64,000 nt of DNA from Bryobacterales bacterium (GCA_003135055.1 PLDF01000373.1:1-64000); one strand, 5' to 3'. Shown: positions 25,996 through 35,759, counted from the first letter of the stretch. Notes: generated by a model from the letters alone, not told the origin. Made by a program: numbers and translations.

Positions 25996-28281
25996 TTACT
26001 GAACTGGCAGCAGCACGGTGTTGCTCTGCTGGCCGTTGATTGCGATGCTTAGCGCGGCATTCGTACCCGAAAGCGATGGGTCGGTGAGCGTGAACTGTAC
26101 CGCGTCCACGCCGACGCTGCCTGCCAGCGCGAAAGTGGCCGATGGCGCCAGCGTGCCGCTGCCCGCCGAGAGGGTCACCGGATCCGTCGCGGTATAGACG
26201 GGCGCCGCAGGCACCACAAATCCTTCGGGCCGCGCGGGGTTGGTGGGGCCGAAGCCCGTGCCGTACACGGTAAGCAGCTCGCCAATCTGGGCCAGTGAGG
26301 TTTGCGTGACCAGCGTGCCATCGGCGTGGAAAGCCAGCGCGAACGATTGGCCGTTCACTATCTGCTGGAACAATCCGGGGGCGTCCTGCACAACCGTGAA
26401 ATTCGCCGTCACGTTGGCGGCCCCGGCGGCAACCACGGTGAGGGTAGCGGCGCCGGGCTGCACATCCGCGGGAAGTTGGAAGTTCATCTGCGAGGGCGAA
26501 ACGAAGAATAGCGGCAATAAGCGGTTTCCCAGCATCACCGAAACTCCGCCCAATGTCTGCGGAAGCGGGTTTCCCGGCGCCGTCGCCGTGCCTGCAGCCA
26601 TATTCCCGCCGAAAATCGACCCGACCGATCCTGGCGCAATGGCATTTACGGGCGTGGTTCCGGCGCCATTTTCAACCCCCGTGGGCGCCACGTACGGGAT
26701 TTTGGCCATCATGGCCTGAACGGCGCGCGGCACGCTCATGGCAAGCGAGCCGGAGGAATTCGAACCGGTCAGATCGCCGCTCCAATATTGGAATTTGAAA
26801 CCCGTCTGCGGAGCCACGCTCACGGTAACCAGGGCGCCGGAGGCGTAGAATCCATCGGGCGACGCCGGCTGCACGGTCCATGCGGCCGAGTTGGCGGGAC
26901 TTGAACTCATCGCCAGATAATTCATCAAATGGTAGTTGGCGTAAACCGTGATCGGGTCCGTGCCGAGAGTCACCATGAGGCCGCCGGGACCGCCGGTTGA
27001 GCCGCCCGTCCATCCGGTGAGATCTTGCCGCGTGCCGGCGCCCTGGGGCACGGAGGCCGGCGCGGCGACATTGATTTGCGCTCCCACGGGCTGCTTCACG
27101 TCGCAAGGAGTGGCGCATGCCGTACCGTTCACGGTTACGGAGACGCCGGCGAGAGTGCTGTTGACAATCAAGTGGCCCACGGGCGTATAAGTAGCTACCA
27201 TGCGGACGCCCACGCCAACGGCGGACGCGGGCACAGTGAGCGATTGCGCGGCGGCGCCGCCGTTCGACCAACCGGAGAAGCCCCACACATGTCCCGTGGA
27301 ATCGGTCTGCTGCACGGGCGCCGAAAACGTGTGCGTCGCGCCAATGCTCCACAGGAAATTGTAGGGCGGCGCGCTTGAGACGCCATCCACGGTGATATTC
27401 AATTCAGGCGGCGAAGTCTGAAATGCGACCCCCACGGCAGGGCCGAAAACAGCCGTCAACGTACCCGGGGTGACGCTCGCGGCGACGGTATAGGCATGGG
27501 TGGCGGCGGCGCCGTCGCTCCAAGAGGAGAACACCCAAGGGTTGCCGGTGGAATCCATTTGCGGAGAAATCACGCCGACGGTGTGAACGGTATCGAATCC
27601 CCACTGCAGCGTGTAAGGCGCGGTGATGGTCGAATAGTCCGCCAGAACCTGCAGGCCCGGGGGAGAGGTTAAGAAGTTGATGCTGCGCGCAGGGGCGAAA
27701 TGCGGATAAACCGTAGTGGGCGCGTTCAGCGTAACCGTACTCTGAAACCCGACGATGCTCTGGTTGGTGGCGGAATACCAGCCGACGAAGACATAGCCGG
27801 TGTTCGGAATCGCCTGAACCGTAACGGCGGAGCCGGCTGCAATATATATCTGCTCATCGCAATTCGTGGGCGCGCCGCCCACGTACACCGTACCCGGGCC
27901 GGGCAAGCCCGATCCGTCGCACGGGTAGAAATTCACGCTCAACGCATAATTCATGGTGAACACGGCGGTATATGAGGTGATTGCGGGGTCGGACGTAACC
28001 GTGATGGAGTTGTTCGCGAATGTGCCTTGATCCCAAGTCCAATTCTGGAAAATCAATTGCTCGCCAAGAATCGTATTGGCCTGCGTGCTGGTCGCGGAGA
28101 GCACGTGCTTGCTTCCCGCCGGCCACAACGCGCTGGTGGGCTGCGTATAGTTCTGCCCATCCACGTTATAGCCCGCGCCGCTTGGGTTTGTGCCGATCAA
28201 TGTGATGGAGTTCTGCGCCCAGGCCACGGAGACAAATGCCGCGGCCAAAGCGAAACGCGCGAATTGAGAATACTTTTGCAT
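25996..28281 (-). CDS. Large secreted protein with repeat domains and TIGR03437-like C-terminus
   Basis: 761 residues with a signal peptide (MQKYSQFARFALAAAFVSVAWAQ). The middle consists of several divergent beta repeats, some of the InlB B-repeat kind (GYVFVGWYSATNQ, FKFQYWSGDLTG) and others with WSDGAAATHAYTV / WSNGGAAAQSLTV. The C-terminal ~230 residues carry the Solibacter-type module: an opening NGAGTTPVNAIAPGSVGSIFG, then LLPLFFVSPSQMNFQLP, YGTGFGPTNP and a final beta segment. Such modules are attached to many exported acidobacterial proteins. A surface or adhesive role is likely but unproven. Confidence 0.85.
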   Translation of the reverse strand: MQKYSQFARFALAAAFVSVAWAQNSITLIGTNPSGAGYNVDGQNYTQPTSALWPAGSKHVLSATSTQANTILGEQLIFQNWTWDQGTFANNSITVTSDPAITSYTAVFTMNYALSVNFYPCDGSGLPGPGTVYVGGAPTNCDEQIYIAAGSAVTVQAIPNTGYVFVGWYSATNQSIVGFQSTVTLNAPTTVYPHFAPARSINFLTSPPGLQVLADYSTITAPYTLQWGFDTVHTVGVISPQMDSTGNPWVFSSWSDGAAATHAYTVAASVTPGTLTAVFGPAVGVAFQTSPPELNITVDGVSSAPPYNFLWSIGATHTFSAPVQQTDSTGHVWGFSGWSNGGAAAQSLTVPASAVGVGVRMVATYTPVGHLIVNSTLAGVSVTVNGTACATPCDVKQPVGAQINVAAPASVPQGAGTRQDLTGWTGGSTGGPGGLMVTLGTDPITVYANYHLMNYLAMSSSPANSAAWTVQPASPDGFYASGALVTVSVAPQTGFKFQYWSGDLTGSNSSGSLAMSVPRAVQAMMAKIPYVAPTGVENGAGTTPVNAIAPGSVGSIFGGNMAAGTATAPGNPLPQTLGGVSVMLGNRLLPLFFVSPSQMNFQLPADVQPGAATLTVVAAGAANVTANFTVVQDAPGLFQQIVNGQSFALAFHADGTLVTQTSLAQIGELLTVYGTGFGPTNPARPEGFVVPAAPVYTATDPVTLSAGSGTLAPSATFALAGSVGVDAVQFTLTDPSLSGTNAALSIAINGQQSNTVLLPVQ

Positions 28282-28428
28282 TTTGCGATACCAACCAAAG
28301 CGAAGTATACGTACAATCGCCTCGAATTACACGACTAACTTTGGTAATTCGGATAGTGTTACCTTTTTCTATCATTGATTCGGAGGCGGGCGATGCCGTG
28401 TAATTGAGAGTATTCGAAGACGGCAATT
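28282..28428. promoter_or_regulatory. Divergent intergenic region between two secreted-protein genes
   Basis: 147 bp separating the divergent genes, AT-richer than the surroundings, so promoters for both must lie here. GTATAC and TATCAT-like boxes occur but no box pair with good spacing could be fixed. Confidence 0.35.
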
Positions 28429-31400
28429 ATGCGCTACAACTATTTCCACTTACCGCTTGTATTCGCGTTGGCTTCCGGATTGGGCTTGCCCGCGCCGGCC
28501 TCCGCCCAGGTGTTTGGCAGCGTGACCGCGATCGGCGGATCGGCTTCCGATATCGCGCTCGACGAATCGCGAGGCCTGCTCTACGTAGCCAACTTCGGGG
28601 CCAACCTGATCGACGTGATGTCCACTACGGACGGCTCGATTCACAGCTCGATTAACGTAGCGCCACAGCCGGGCGCGCTGGCTATTTCAAAGGACGCGCA
28701 GTATCTGCTGATCGCCCACTACGCCAACGGCTTGACTACGCCGCAAGGGTCGAACCTGATCACGCTGATCCATCTGGCCGATAACTCGATACAAACCTTC
28801 AACACCGGCGATGCGCCGCTGGGCGTGGCGTTCCTGGGCAATAATCTGGCGCTGATCATTACTACCACCAGCATTCTGTCGTTCAGTCCGGTATCCGGCC
28901 AGACGGCGGTGCTGGATACATTCGCCAATCTCGCGAACGCTCTTCCCGTGAATCAAGCCACGTTTCCCAGCCAGATTCTGCAAACCGCGCTGACGACCTC
29001 CGGCGACGGCAACACGGTGTGGGGCATCGCCGGAGCGGGCACTGGCAGTCAGGTCATTTATCGCTATAACGCGGCCGCGGGCAGCATCTACGCCTCGGTC
29101 TATGTATCTTCCCCGGCGCTGCTGCCGCGCGTCAGCGTTTCATACGACGGCTCGTACGCGATGATCGGCTATAGCCTGATAGCGACCAACACGCTCAATC
29201 CCGCGGGCTTTCTGCAGGGGCGCTATCCTAACGTAATCGCTTCGACCACCATTACCGGAAGCGCCATCGATTCGACCAACGGCATCATATACGGTCAGTT
29301 CCCCGATGCAAACCAACCTACCGGTCTTTCCTCGGCGGCGGCGGCATCCTCCGCCAAGCTGCCGGCGCTTCTCATCATGGATTCGGATAACTTAACGGAG
29401 CACTACCGGATCAACATGCCGGAGGACATGGTGGGGCGGACGATTCTGAATTCGGCGGGAACGGTCTTATATGCCATTTCCGAGAGCGGCGTGATGACGC
29501 TGCCGGTTGGAAATTTGAATCAGTACCACCGTGTGGCCGCGGCGCAGGAAGACCTCCTGATTGCGACCAACTTCTGCAACCAAAGCAACGTGACGCAACC
29601 GCTCACCATTACCGACCCCGGCGGCGGAAGCACCGCTTTCACGATTACCGCGAGCCAGGCCGGCGTCAGCATCTCGCCGTCTTCCGGAACCACGCCCGCC
29701 ACGGTGCAAGTAAGCGTAAACCCCACCGCATTTCCAGGCTCCGTCGGTACCACCGCGGTGACTCTGCAGATCTCTTCGGGCAGCGCGGTGAATCAGCCGA
29801 AGTCGATACGCCTGCTGTTAAACAACCCGGACCCGAGCCAGCGTGGCACGGTGATCGACCAGCCCGGCGTGCTCAGCGATATTCTGCCCGACGCCGCCCG
29901 CAACCGTTTCTACGTGCTGCGGCAGGACATGAACCAGCTTCTGGTGTTCGACGGCAGCTCGAACAGTCTGCTCGCGACCCTGCGAACGGCCACCTCTCCG
30001 ACGATGATGTCTTTTAGCAGCGATCAGAATTACCTGCTGGTGGGGCACAACGATTCCGGAGTGGTGAAGGTGTTCGACTTGAATGCGCTGGCGGAGGCCT
30101 CGAATTCGCCGATAGTGCTGCCGGGCGGACATTACGCGCGCTCGATTGCGCAATCGAACGCGGCGACGCTGGTATTGGCGCGCAACGAAGGCACCGGCAC
30201 GGGCGTCGTGGATGCTCTCAACCTCACGGCCCAGACCGCCTCGGCGCTGGGCACGCTCGGCATTTACAAGAATTCCGTATCGTCCACCGCGGTGCTGACG
30301 CCCTCGCCGAACGGGAGCACGATTCTGCTGGCATCGCCGGATGGCAACGTGATGCTGTATTCCGCCTCGGCGAATTCTTTTGTGGCTTCGCGGCAGGATC
30401 TTAGCGCGCTTGCCGGGGCTTTCGCGGCATCCAGTTATAACACGTACGTGGTGGGGAACAACATATTCAACGCTTCCCTGGTGCCATCCGGAACAATGGG
30501 GCCCACGGGGGCCGTCTCTTCGGGCTTCGCCTTCACCGGCCCGGGCGGGTATATGGCATCGGCATCCTCGTCATCGGGCGCGGGCATCATCCAACAGATG
30601 AGCTCGCTGCAGAGCGGTTCGGCGAGTCCCGTAACCATGGTGGAAGCTCCGCTGTTGCCCACTGCGATAGCGGTTGCCACGAGCACTGGCACTGGAACCG
30701 GTACCGGCACTGGAACCGGTACCGGCACTGGCACTGGAACCGGCACTGGAACCGGCACGACTGGCTCCGGCAGCACGAGTGCCTACGCTCTGGCGAGTTT
30801 TACGCGCACCGTGGCTCCGCTGCCTTCGGCGGGAACGGTGGTGGTGCTGTCTACATCGGGCTTTACGGTGTTGGCGGCGAACTACGGGGCCGCGGTAGCG
30901 CCGCCGCAGATTGCGAGCGTTGTCAATGCGGCGAATGGAACCTCTCCGGTTGCGCCGGGAGGCTTGATCAGCGTCTACGGACAGCAAATGAGCCCGGTGA
31001 ACATGGCCACCAGCCAGATTCCACTGCCGACCGCGCTGGCCGATTCCTGCCTGAGCGTCAACGGCTCGCCGGTTCCGCTGCTGTTCGTTTCCAGTCAGCA
31101 GATCAACGCGCAGCTGCCTTTCAACGTAAGCGGCAGCTCTTCGCTGACCATACACTCGCCGGGCGGCATCAGCGATAACTATTACTTTACCGTGCAAGCG
31201 ACGGCGCCCAGCGTTTTCATGAGCGCAGCGGCGGGACCGGAGACGGGATTAGCAGCCATTGTGCGCATGAATAATAACCAGTTAGTGACCCCGACTAACC
31301 CGATCAATCCCAATGACACCATTGTGATCTTTCTCACCGGGATGGGTCAGACCACGCCCCAGGTAGTGGCGGGCTTGCCGTCACCCCAGAGTCCGCTGGC

Positions 31401-31599
31401 AGTGGCGAACGCTGCGCCGATAGTTACACTGGGCGGCGTCGCGCTGACCGTAAGTTATGCGGGTCTTTCACCCGACGAAGTTGGCGTGTATCAGATCAAC
31501 GCGAGCGTGCCCGCCGGAATCACACCGGGGTTGAGCATTCCCCTGACCATCAATCAGGGCGGCGGGGCTACGACATTAAACGTAAGAGTTGTGAATTAG
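28429..31599 (+). CDS. Secreted beta-propeller protein with TIGR03437-like C-terminus
   Basis: 1056 residues with a signal peptide (to about PAPASAQ, 27). Residues ~30-360 read as propeller blades of the YVTN kind (RGLLYVANFGANLIDVMSTT, LAISKDAQYLLIAHYA). Residues ~385-465 form a BACON-like beta domain (SISPSSGTTPATVQVSVNP). A second propeller part follows (RNRFYVLRQDMNQLLVFDG). A Thr-Gly dipeptide run at 753-776 links to the Solibacter-type C-terminal module (SVVNAANGTSPVAPGGLISV, LLFVSSQQINAQLPFNV). The downstream barrel gene starts 12 bp after its stop, so both are probably one operon and may form a surface assembly. Confidence 0.85.
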   Translation: MRYNYFHLPLVFALASGLGLPAPASAQVFGSVTAIGGSASDIALDESRGLLYVANFGANLIDVMSTTDGSIHSSINVAPQPGALAISKDAQYLLIAHYANGLTTPQGSNLITLIHLADNSIQTFNTGDAPLGVAFLGNNLALIITTTSILSFSPVSGQTAVLDTFANLANALPVNQATFPSQILQTALTTSGDGNTVWGIAGAGTGSQVIYRYNAAAGSIYASVYVSSPALLPRVSVSYDGSYAMIGYSLIATNTLNPAGFLQGRYPNVIASTTITGSAIDSTNGIIYGQFPDANQPTGLSSAAAASSAKLPALLIMDSDNLTEHYRINMPEDMVGRTILNSAGTVLYAISESGVMTLPVGNLNQYHRVAAAQEDLLIATNFCNQSNVTQPLTITDPGGGSTAFTITASQAGVSISPSSGTTPATVQVSVNPTAFPGSVGTTAVTLQISSGSAVNQPKSIRLLLNNPDPSQRGTVIDQPGVLSDILPDAARNRFYVLRQDMNQLLVFDGSSNSLLATLRTATSPTMMSFSSDQNYLLVGHNDSGVVKVFDLNALAEASNSPIVLPGGHYARSIAQSNAATLVLARNEGTGTGVVDALNLTAQTASALGTLGIYKNSVSSTAVLTPSPNGSTILLASPDGNVMLYSASANSFVASRQDLSALAGAFAASSYNTYVVGNNIFNASLVPSGTMGPTGAVSSGFAFTGPGGYMASASSSSGAGIIQQMSSLQSGSASPVTMVEAPLLPTAIAVATSTGTGTGTGTGTGTGTGTGTGTGTGTTGSGSTSAYALASFTRTVAPLPSAGTVVVLSTSGFTVLAANYGAAVAPPQIASVVNAANGTSPVAPGGLISVYGQQMSPVNMATSQIPLPTALADSCLSVNGSPVPLLFVSSQQINAQLPFNVSGSSSLTIHSPGGISDNYYFTVQATAPSVFMSAAAGPETGLAAIVRMNNNQLVTPTNPINPNDTIVIFLTGMGQTTPQVVAGLPSPQSPLAVANAAPIVTLGGVALTVSYAGLSPDEVGVYQINASVPAGITPGLSIPLTINQGGGATTLNVRVVN
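30685..30756 (+). repeat. In-frame minisatellite encoding 12 Thr-Gly pairs
   Basis: 72 bp built from ACTGGC, ACTGGA and ACCGGY hexamers, also arranged in longer 18-bp periods (ACTGGAACCGGTACCGGC). Because the period is a multiple of three, copy-number changes would lengthen or shorten the linker without breaking the frame. Confidence 0.95.
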
Positions 31600-31611
31600 G
31601 AGCTATTGTCC

Positions 31612-32250
31612 ATGAGAAGCCTGGTATTTTCGATTGTGATCCTTGGCGCGGCGACCGCCGCCTTCGCCCAGCAATGGGAGTTCGGCGCGGTGGGCGGCGG
31701 CAGCCTGCTAAGCGATGTTTCGGTCAGCGGGGCGGCTGGTAAAGCCACTGCGGGCTTCGCGCCCGGCGCGGCCTTCGGCGCGTTTGTCGGAGAGAATCTT
31801 TACAGCCACCTGACCGGTGAACTGCACTATGAATTTATGCAGAGCGACCTTCGCCTTTCGAGCGGCGGCCAAACCACGGCGCCGTTCACCGGCGTGGCGC
31901 ATGCCCTGCACTTCGATATGGTTTATCACACCAACAGGAAAGAATCGCGCACGCAGTTTTTTGCGGCCCTGGGCGGCGGCGTGAAGGTGTTTCGGGGAAC
32001 CGGCGCTCCGGAGGCGTATCAGGCGCTGAGCCAATTCGGTTACCTCACCCAGACGCAGGCCGTCAAGCCGATGGTGAGCGTGGGCGGCGGCCTGACATAT
32101 CAACTGGCGCCGAGGATTTTTCTGCGGGCTGAAATCCGCGATTTCATCACGGCCTTTCCGTCGGCGCTCATTACGCCGGCGCCCGGGATGAAGTTCGGCA
32201 GCCTGCTGAACGATATAGTGCCGCTGGTGGGAATTACTTACGTTCATTAA
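31612..32250 (+). CDS. Outer-membrane beta-barrel protein
   Basis: 212 residues from ATG 31612 (AGGAG Shine-Dalgarno 7 bp upstream; a TTG two codons earlier is less likely). A signal peptide (MRSLVFSIVILGAATAAFAQ) precedes alternating-hydrophobic strands typical of an eight-stranded OmpA/OmpW-like barrel (WEFGAVGGGSLL, LTGELHYEFMQSDLRL, MVSVGGGLTYQLAP, IFLRAEIRDFITAF). The last strand ends in PLVGITYVH rather than the usual terminal Phe. It lies directly behind the propeller gene. The role is probably structural or as a surface receptor; the ligand is unknown. Confidence 0.8.
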   Translation: MRSLVFSIVILGAATAAFAQQWEFGAVGGGSLLSDVSVSGAAGKATAGFAPGAAFGAFVGENLYSHLTGELHYEFMQSDLRLSSGGQTTAPFTGVAHALHFDMVYHTNRKESRTQFFAALGGGVKVFRGTGAPEAYQALSQFGYLTQTQAVKPMVSVGGGLTYQLAPRIFLRAEIRDFITAFPSALITPAPGMKFGSLLNDIVPLVGITYVH

Positions 32251-32660
32251 GACGGGGCTGGCGTGCCCGGGCACTACTCGCCAAAGCTGTATGTTTTGCG
32301 GGGCAGATTGTCAATCCGCGGCGGGCCCAGAGGGCGCCCTGAATCCGCCTGCCGGCTTTGACGCGCCATGCGGGTAAGCAAACGCGCGGGCTCCGAGCCT
32401 CTGCATCTTGACGGCCTGGCTAATTAACCGCCAGGAAGGTTCCCCGAGCGATGTCGAGATGCCCGTGGGAAGAGCTTTTCGCGGTGCAACATGGGGTTGG
32501 CAGGCCCTCTTAGAGCGCCTCGGCGAGTGGAATAAACTCCGTCAGGCGGATTCACAATCCGCCGCAGGTTGACAACCTGCCCAAGGGGCCGCTTGCAACG
32601 GTATCCTACACTCTGATATAAAACGCTAATCGCCGCTTGCGCTTGAGTTGCGCCGGTCAA
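32251..32660. repeat. Gene-free stretch with two palindromic repeats
   Basis: 410 bp without a credible gene. About 32300-32350 holds GGGGCAGATTGTCAATCCG, and 32541-32583 starts GTCAGGCGGATTCACAATCC and ends with GCAGGTTGACAACCTGCCC; both belong to the family at 23121-23166. Confidence 0.7.
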
Positions 32661-33266
32661 ATGCCCGAGAAGAAGAAAAGCACCGCCAGGAAGTCCACCG
32701 ATAGGCATATGACGAATCCACAGGCCACTGCATCCGTGAAATCCTCGGAACCGGTTCGCGTTGCCGCGGCGCCACCCTTGAACGGACAAAAGCAGCTGAG
32801 CAGTTTCGAAGCCGCCATGAAGCTGTTTCACACGCGGAACATGAAACCGGCGCGCGAGCTGTTCGAACAAGCGGCGCAGGGCCCGGAGCGGGATGTGGCG
32901 CAACGGTCGCGGCTGCATATTGCCATGTGCGACCGGCGCCTGGAACAGGCCAGCGTCAGTTTGCGATCGGCCGAAGACTACTACACCTACGGCATTGCGC
33001 TGCTCAACTCGCGCAAGATCGCAGAGGCGCGGACGCATCTGGAGCAGGCTCTCAGTCTGGCGCCGGAGGCCGACCATATTCATTACGCGGTGGCGGCGGT
33101 GCAGGCTCTCAATGGCGACCTGACCGGCGCGCACGAGCATCTCAAGCGCGCCATTGAAATAGAGCCGCGGAACCGGCTCCACGCTCGCCAGGACACGGAT
33201 TTCGCGCACCTGGCGCATCAGCCGCCGTTCGAGGCGCTGCTCTATCCCGAGAAGAAGAGCTGGTAG
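32661..33266 (+). CDS. Tetratricopeptide-repeat protein
   Basis: 201 residues from ATG 32661 (an upstream in-frame start at 32637 is less likely). A basic, disordered N-terminus (MPEKKKSTARKSTDRH) leads into a region of three to four TPR-like helix pairs from ~50 to 175 (FEAAMKLFHTRNMKPARELFE, YYTYGIALLNSRKIAEARTHL, DLTGAHEHLKRAIEIEPRN). No signal peptide. The stop codon overlaps the GTG start of yvcK by one base (TAGTG), so the two are translationally coupled. It probably serves as a protein-interaction adaptor; the link to YvcK or envelope control is inference from coupling. Confidence 0.82.
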   Translation: MPEKKKSTARKSTDRHMTNPQATASVKSSEPVRVAAAPPLNGQKQLSSFEAAMKLFHTRNMKPARELFEQAAQGPERDVAQRSRLHIAMCDRRLEQASVSLRSAEDYYTYGIALLNSRKIAEARTHLEQALSLAPEADHIHYAVAAVQALNGDLTGAHEHLKRAIEIEPRNRLHARQDTDFAHLAHQPPFEALLYPEKKSW

Positions 33267-34258
33267 TGGCCGCGCCGCCGCTTCGCGTGGTCGCCATCGG
33301 GGGCGGCACCGGCCTTTCCTCGCTGCTGCAGGGACTCAAGCGGTATGCGTGGACCGGCGAAGTGGATATCACCGCCATTGTTACGGTGACCGACGACGGA
33401 GGAAGCTCCGGACGCCTGCGCCGCCAGTTCGACGTGCTGCCGCCGGGCGATATCCGCAACTGCATGGTGGCGCTGAGCGAAGATTCGGCGCTGCTTGCGC
33501 GGTTGTTCCAATATCGTTTCGATGCCGGCCGCGGGCTCAAGGGACACAGCTTCGGCAACCTGTTCCTGATGGCGTTGACGCACATCATGGGCGATTTTCC
33601 GGATGCCGTGAAAGCGTCCGCGGAAGTGCTCAAGATCGCCGGACGCATCTTTCCCGCCACGGCCGCCAATGTGGCGCTGGAGGCTACGCTGGCGAACGGA
33701 ACGACCGTGATTGGGGAAACGCGCATCAGCCGGAGTAAACAGCCGATTCGATCGATCCGGCTGCGGCCGCGGAAGGCCGAGCCCATGGCCGAGACTCTGG
33801 CGGCCATCGCGGAAGCGGACGTGATCACGCTGGGGCCGGGCTCGTTGTTCACCAGCGTGATCCCAAACTTGCTGGTCGCGGGGATTTCAGCGGCGCTGCG
33901 CCGGTCGCCCGCGGTCAAGGCGTATTTCGTGAATCTGATGTCGCAGCCCGGCGAAACCACGGAATTCACCGCGTCCGACCACATTCGCGCCCTGCGCAAG
34001 CACGCCGGCGGGCAGTTGCTGGACTATGCGGTGATCAATATCCGCCCCATTACATCGGCGATGAAGGCGCGCTATGCGAATCAGCAGGCGTTGCCGGTGG
34101 TGAACGACATCGACGCGCTCTTCAAACTGGGAGTGAAGGTGATGGGGGGGAAACTGGCGCGGCACGGCGAGACCCTGAAGCACGATCCCGAGGCGACGGC
34201 GGCGGTGGTTGTGAAACTGGCGCAAGAGGGACGGCGGCGGCGCGGCTCGCGGAAATAG
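33266..34258 (+). CDS. yvcK: YvcK/CofD-like protein (gluconeogenesis factor)
   Basis: 330 residues from GTG 33266. Conserved YvcK features are the N-terminal GGGTGLSSLLQGLK, the segment TDDGGSSGRLR, and GHSFGNLFL and LGPGSLFTSVIPNLLV. The family binds UDP-sugars and is needed for growth on gluconeogenic carbon sources and for cell-wall homeostasis in Firmicutes and Actinobacteria. It is followed 25 bp later by glmU, which makes UDP-GlcNAc, so the neighbourhood is consistent with a role in amino-sugar and cell-wall control. Confidence 0.92.
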   Translation: MAAPPLRVVAIGGGTGLSSLLQGLKRYAWTGEVDITAIVTVTDDGGSSGRLRRQFDVLPPGDIRNCMVALSEDSALLARLFQYRFDAGRGLKGHSFGNLFLMALTHIMGDFPDAVKASAEVLKIAGRIFPATAANVALEATLANGTTVIGETRISRSKQPIRSIRLRPRKAEPMAETLAAIAEADVITLGPGSLFTSVIPNLLVAGISAALRRSPAVKAYFVNLMSQPGETTEFTASDHIRALRKHAGGQLLDYAVINIRPITSAMKARYANQQALPVVNDIDALFKLGVKVMGGKLARHGETLKHDPEATAAVVVKLAQEGRRRRGSRK

Positions 34259-34283
34259 CGGCTGGGCGGACATAATAGGAGAG

Positions 34284-35687
34284 ATGCCATCTCCCGTGAC
34301 AATTGTGATTCTGGCCGCCGGCCTGGGCACCCGCATGAAATCCCGCAAGGCCAAGGTGTTGCATCGCGCGGGCGGAAAAACGCTGATCGAACACGTGGTG
34401 GAGACGGCGTTGAAGCTGACTTCCGCGGACCGCATTGCGGTGGTGGTGGGACATCAGGCGGAAGACGTGCGGATGGCGGTGAAGCATCCGGGCATCCGGT
34501 TCGTGGAGCAGAAGGAGCAAAAGGGCACGGGCCACGCGGTGATGGTTTGCCGCGAGGCGCTGGGGACTCAAGACGGCTACCTGACGATTCTCTACGGCGA
34601 TTCGCCGTTACTGCTGCCGGAAACGCTGCAGCGGCTGATCGACCGGCAGCGTAGCGCAGCATCAAGCGCTGAGGCCGCGGGCACGCTGATGAGCGCCATT
34701 ATGGGCGACCCCACGGGCTACGGGCGCGTGATCCGCGACAGCTCGGACCATGTGGCGGAGATTGTGGAACAGAAGGCCGCGAACCCCCAGCAACTCGCCA
34801 TTCGCGAGGCCAACATGGGCATCTATTGCTTTCGCGCGGACCTGTTCTGGAAGTATGTGGACCAGATCGGCCCGGACAATCCGGCGCACGAATATTACCT
34901 GACCGACATGGTGGCGATTCTGGACCGCGCCGGATTCTACGTGGAGGCGATGCAGATTGCCAACCCGGACGAGGCGCTGGGCATCAACGACCGCGTGGAT
35001 CTGGCGCATGTGGACCGCATTCTGCGCCACCGGAAGACGCGCGAGCTGATGCTCGGGGGCGTGACCATCGAGCGGCCGGAAACGGTGTCGATCGATGGGG
35101 ATGTGCGCATCGGGATGGATACCGTAGTGGAACCGTTCGCGCGCATTTTGGGCCGGACGTCGATCGGCGAGAATTGCCGGGTAGGCGCGGGAGCGATCGT
35201 GCAGGATTCCGAAATCGCGGACGAAGCGGAGATTTTTCCGTACACCATTGTGAACCGCTCGAAGATCGAGCGCGGCGCGCAGTTGGGGCCGTTCGCGCGG
35301 CTGCGATTCGATAACCACGTGGCCGAAGGCGCGCATATCGGCAACTTTGTGGAATTAAAGAAGACGCAGATGGGCGCGGGCGCGAAGGCCAATCACCTGG
35401 CGTATCTGGGCGATGCCAAGATCGGCGCGAAGACGAATATCGGCGCGGGAACGATTACGTGCAATTACGATGGATTCAACAAACACCCGACGGTGATCGG
35501 CGCGGGCGCGTTCGTGGGCAGCAATTCTTCGCTGATCGCGCCGGTGGAGATCGGCGATGGAGCGATTGTGGGCGCGGGCTCGGTGATCACCGAACCGGTT
35601 CCCGCGGATTCGCTGGCGATCAGCAGGCCGCCGCAAGTGGTGAAGCCGGAGTGGGCCAGGAAGCGGCGGGCGCTGGCGAGAAAGTAG
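34284..35687 (+). CDS. glmU: Bifunctional GlmU (GlcNAc-1-P uridyltransferase / GlcN-1-P acetyltransferase)
   Basis: 467 residues with a GGAGAG Shine-Dalgarno. It makes UDP-GlcNAc for peptidoglycan and glycans in the cytoplasm. The N-terminal nucleotidyltransferase has LAAGLGTRMKSRKAKVLH (about 9-26), GTGHAV and YGDSPLL. The C-terminal left-handed beta helix has hexapeptide repeats (for example IGENCRVGAGAIVQDSEI) and the acetyltransferase segment ANHLAYLGDAKIGAKTNIG followed by the conserved NYDGFNKHPT. Both activities should be present. Confidence 0.97.
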   Translation: MPSPVTIVILAAGLGTRMKSRKAKVLHRAGGKTLIEHVVETALKLTSADRIAVVVGHQAEDVRMAVKHPGIRFVEQKEQKGTGHAVMVCREALGTQDGYLTILYGDSPLLLPETLQRLIDRQRSAASSAEAAGTLMSAIMGDPTGYGRVIRDSSDHVAEIVEQKAANPQQLAIREANMGIYCFRADLFWKYVDQIGPDNPAHEYYLTDMVAILDRAGFYVEAMQIANPDEALGINDRVDLAHVDRILRHRKTRELMLGGVTIERPETVSIDGDVRIGMDTVVEPFARILGRTSIGENCRVGAGAIVQDSEIADEAEIFPYTIVNRSKIERGAQLGPFARLRFDNHVAEGAHIGNFVELKKTQMGAGAKANHLAYLGDAKIGAKTNIGAGTITCNYDGFNKHPTVIGAGAFVGSNSSLIAPVEIGDGAIVGAGSVITEPVPADSLAISRPPQVVKPEWARKRRALARK

Positions 35688-35759
35688 CGTGGCGGGCCGC
35701 ACGGATTGAACAGCTGCTTCTCTGGCCGCTAGATTCGGTTCTATCGCGAAATCGCTTAC

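Noticed and set aside
32424..33218. 264-codon minus-strand frame opposite the TPR gene
   Set aside because: No family features and skewed composition; the plus strand carries clear TPR helices coupled to yvcK.
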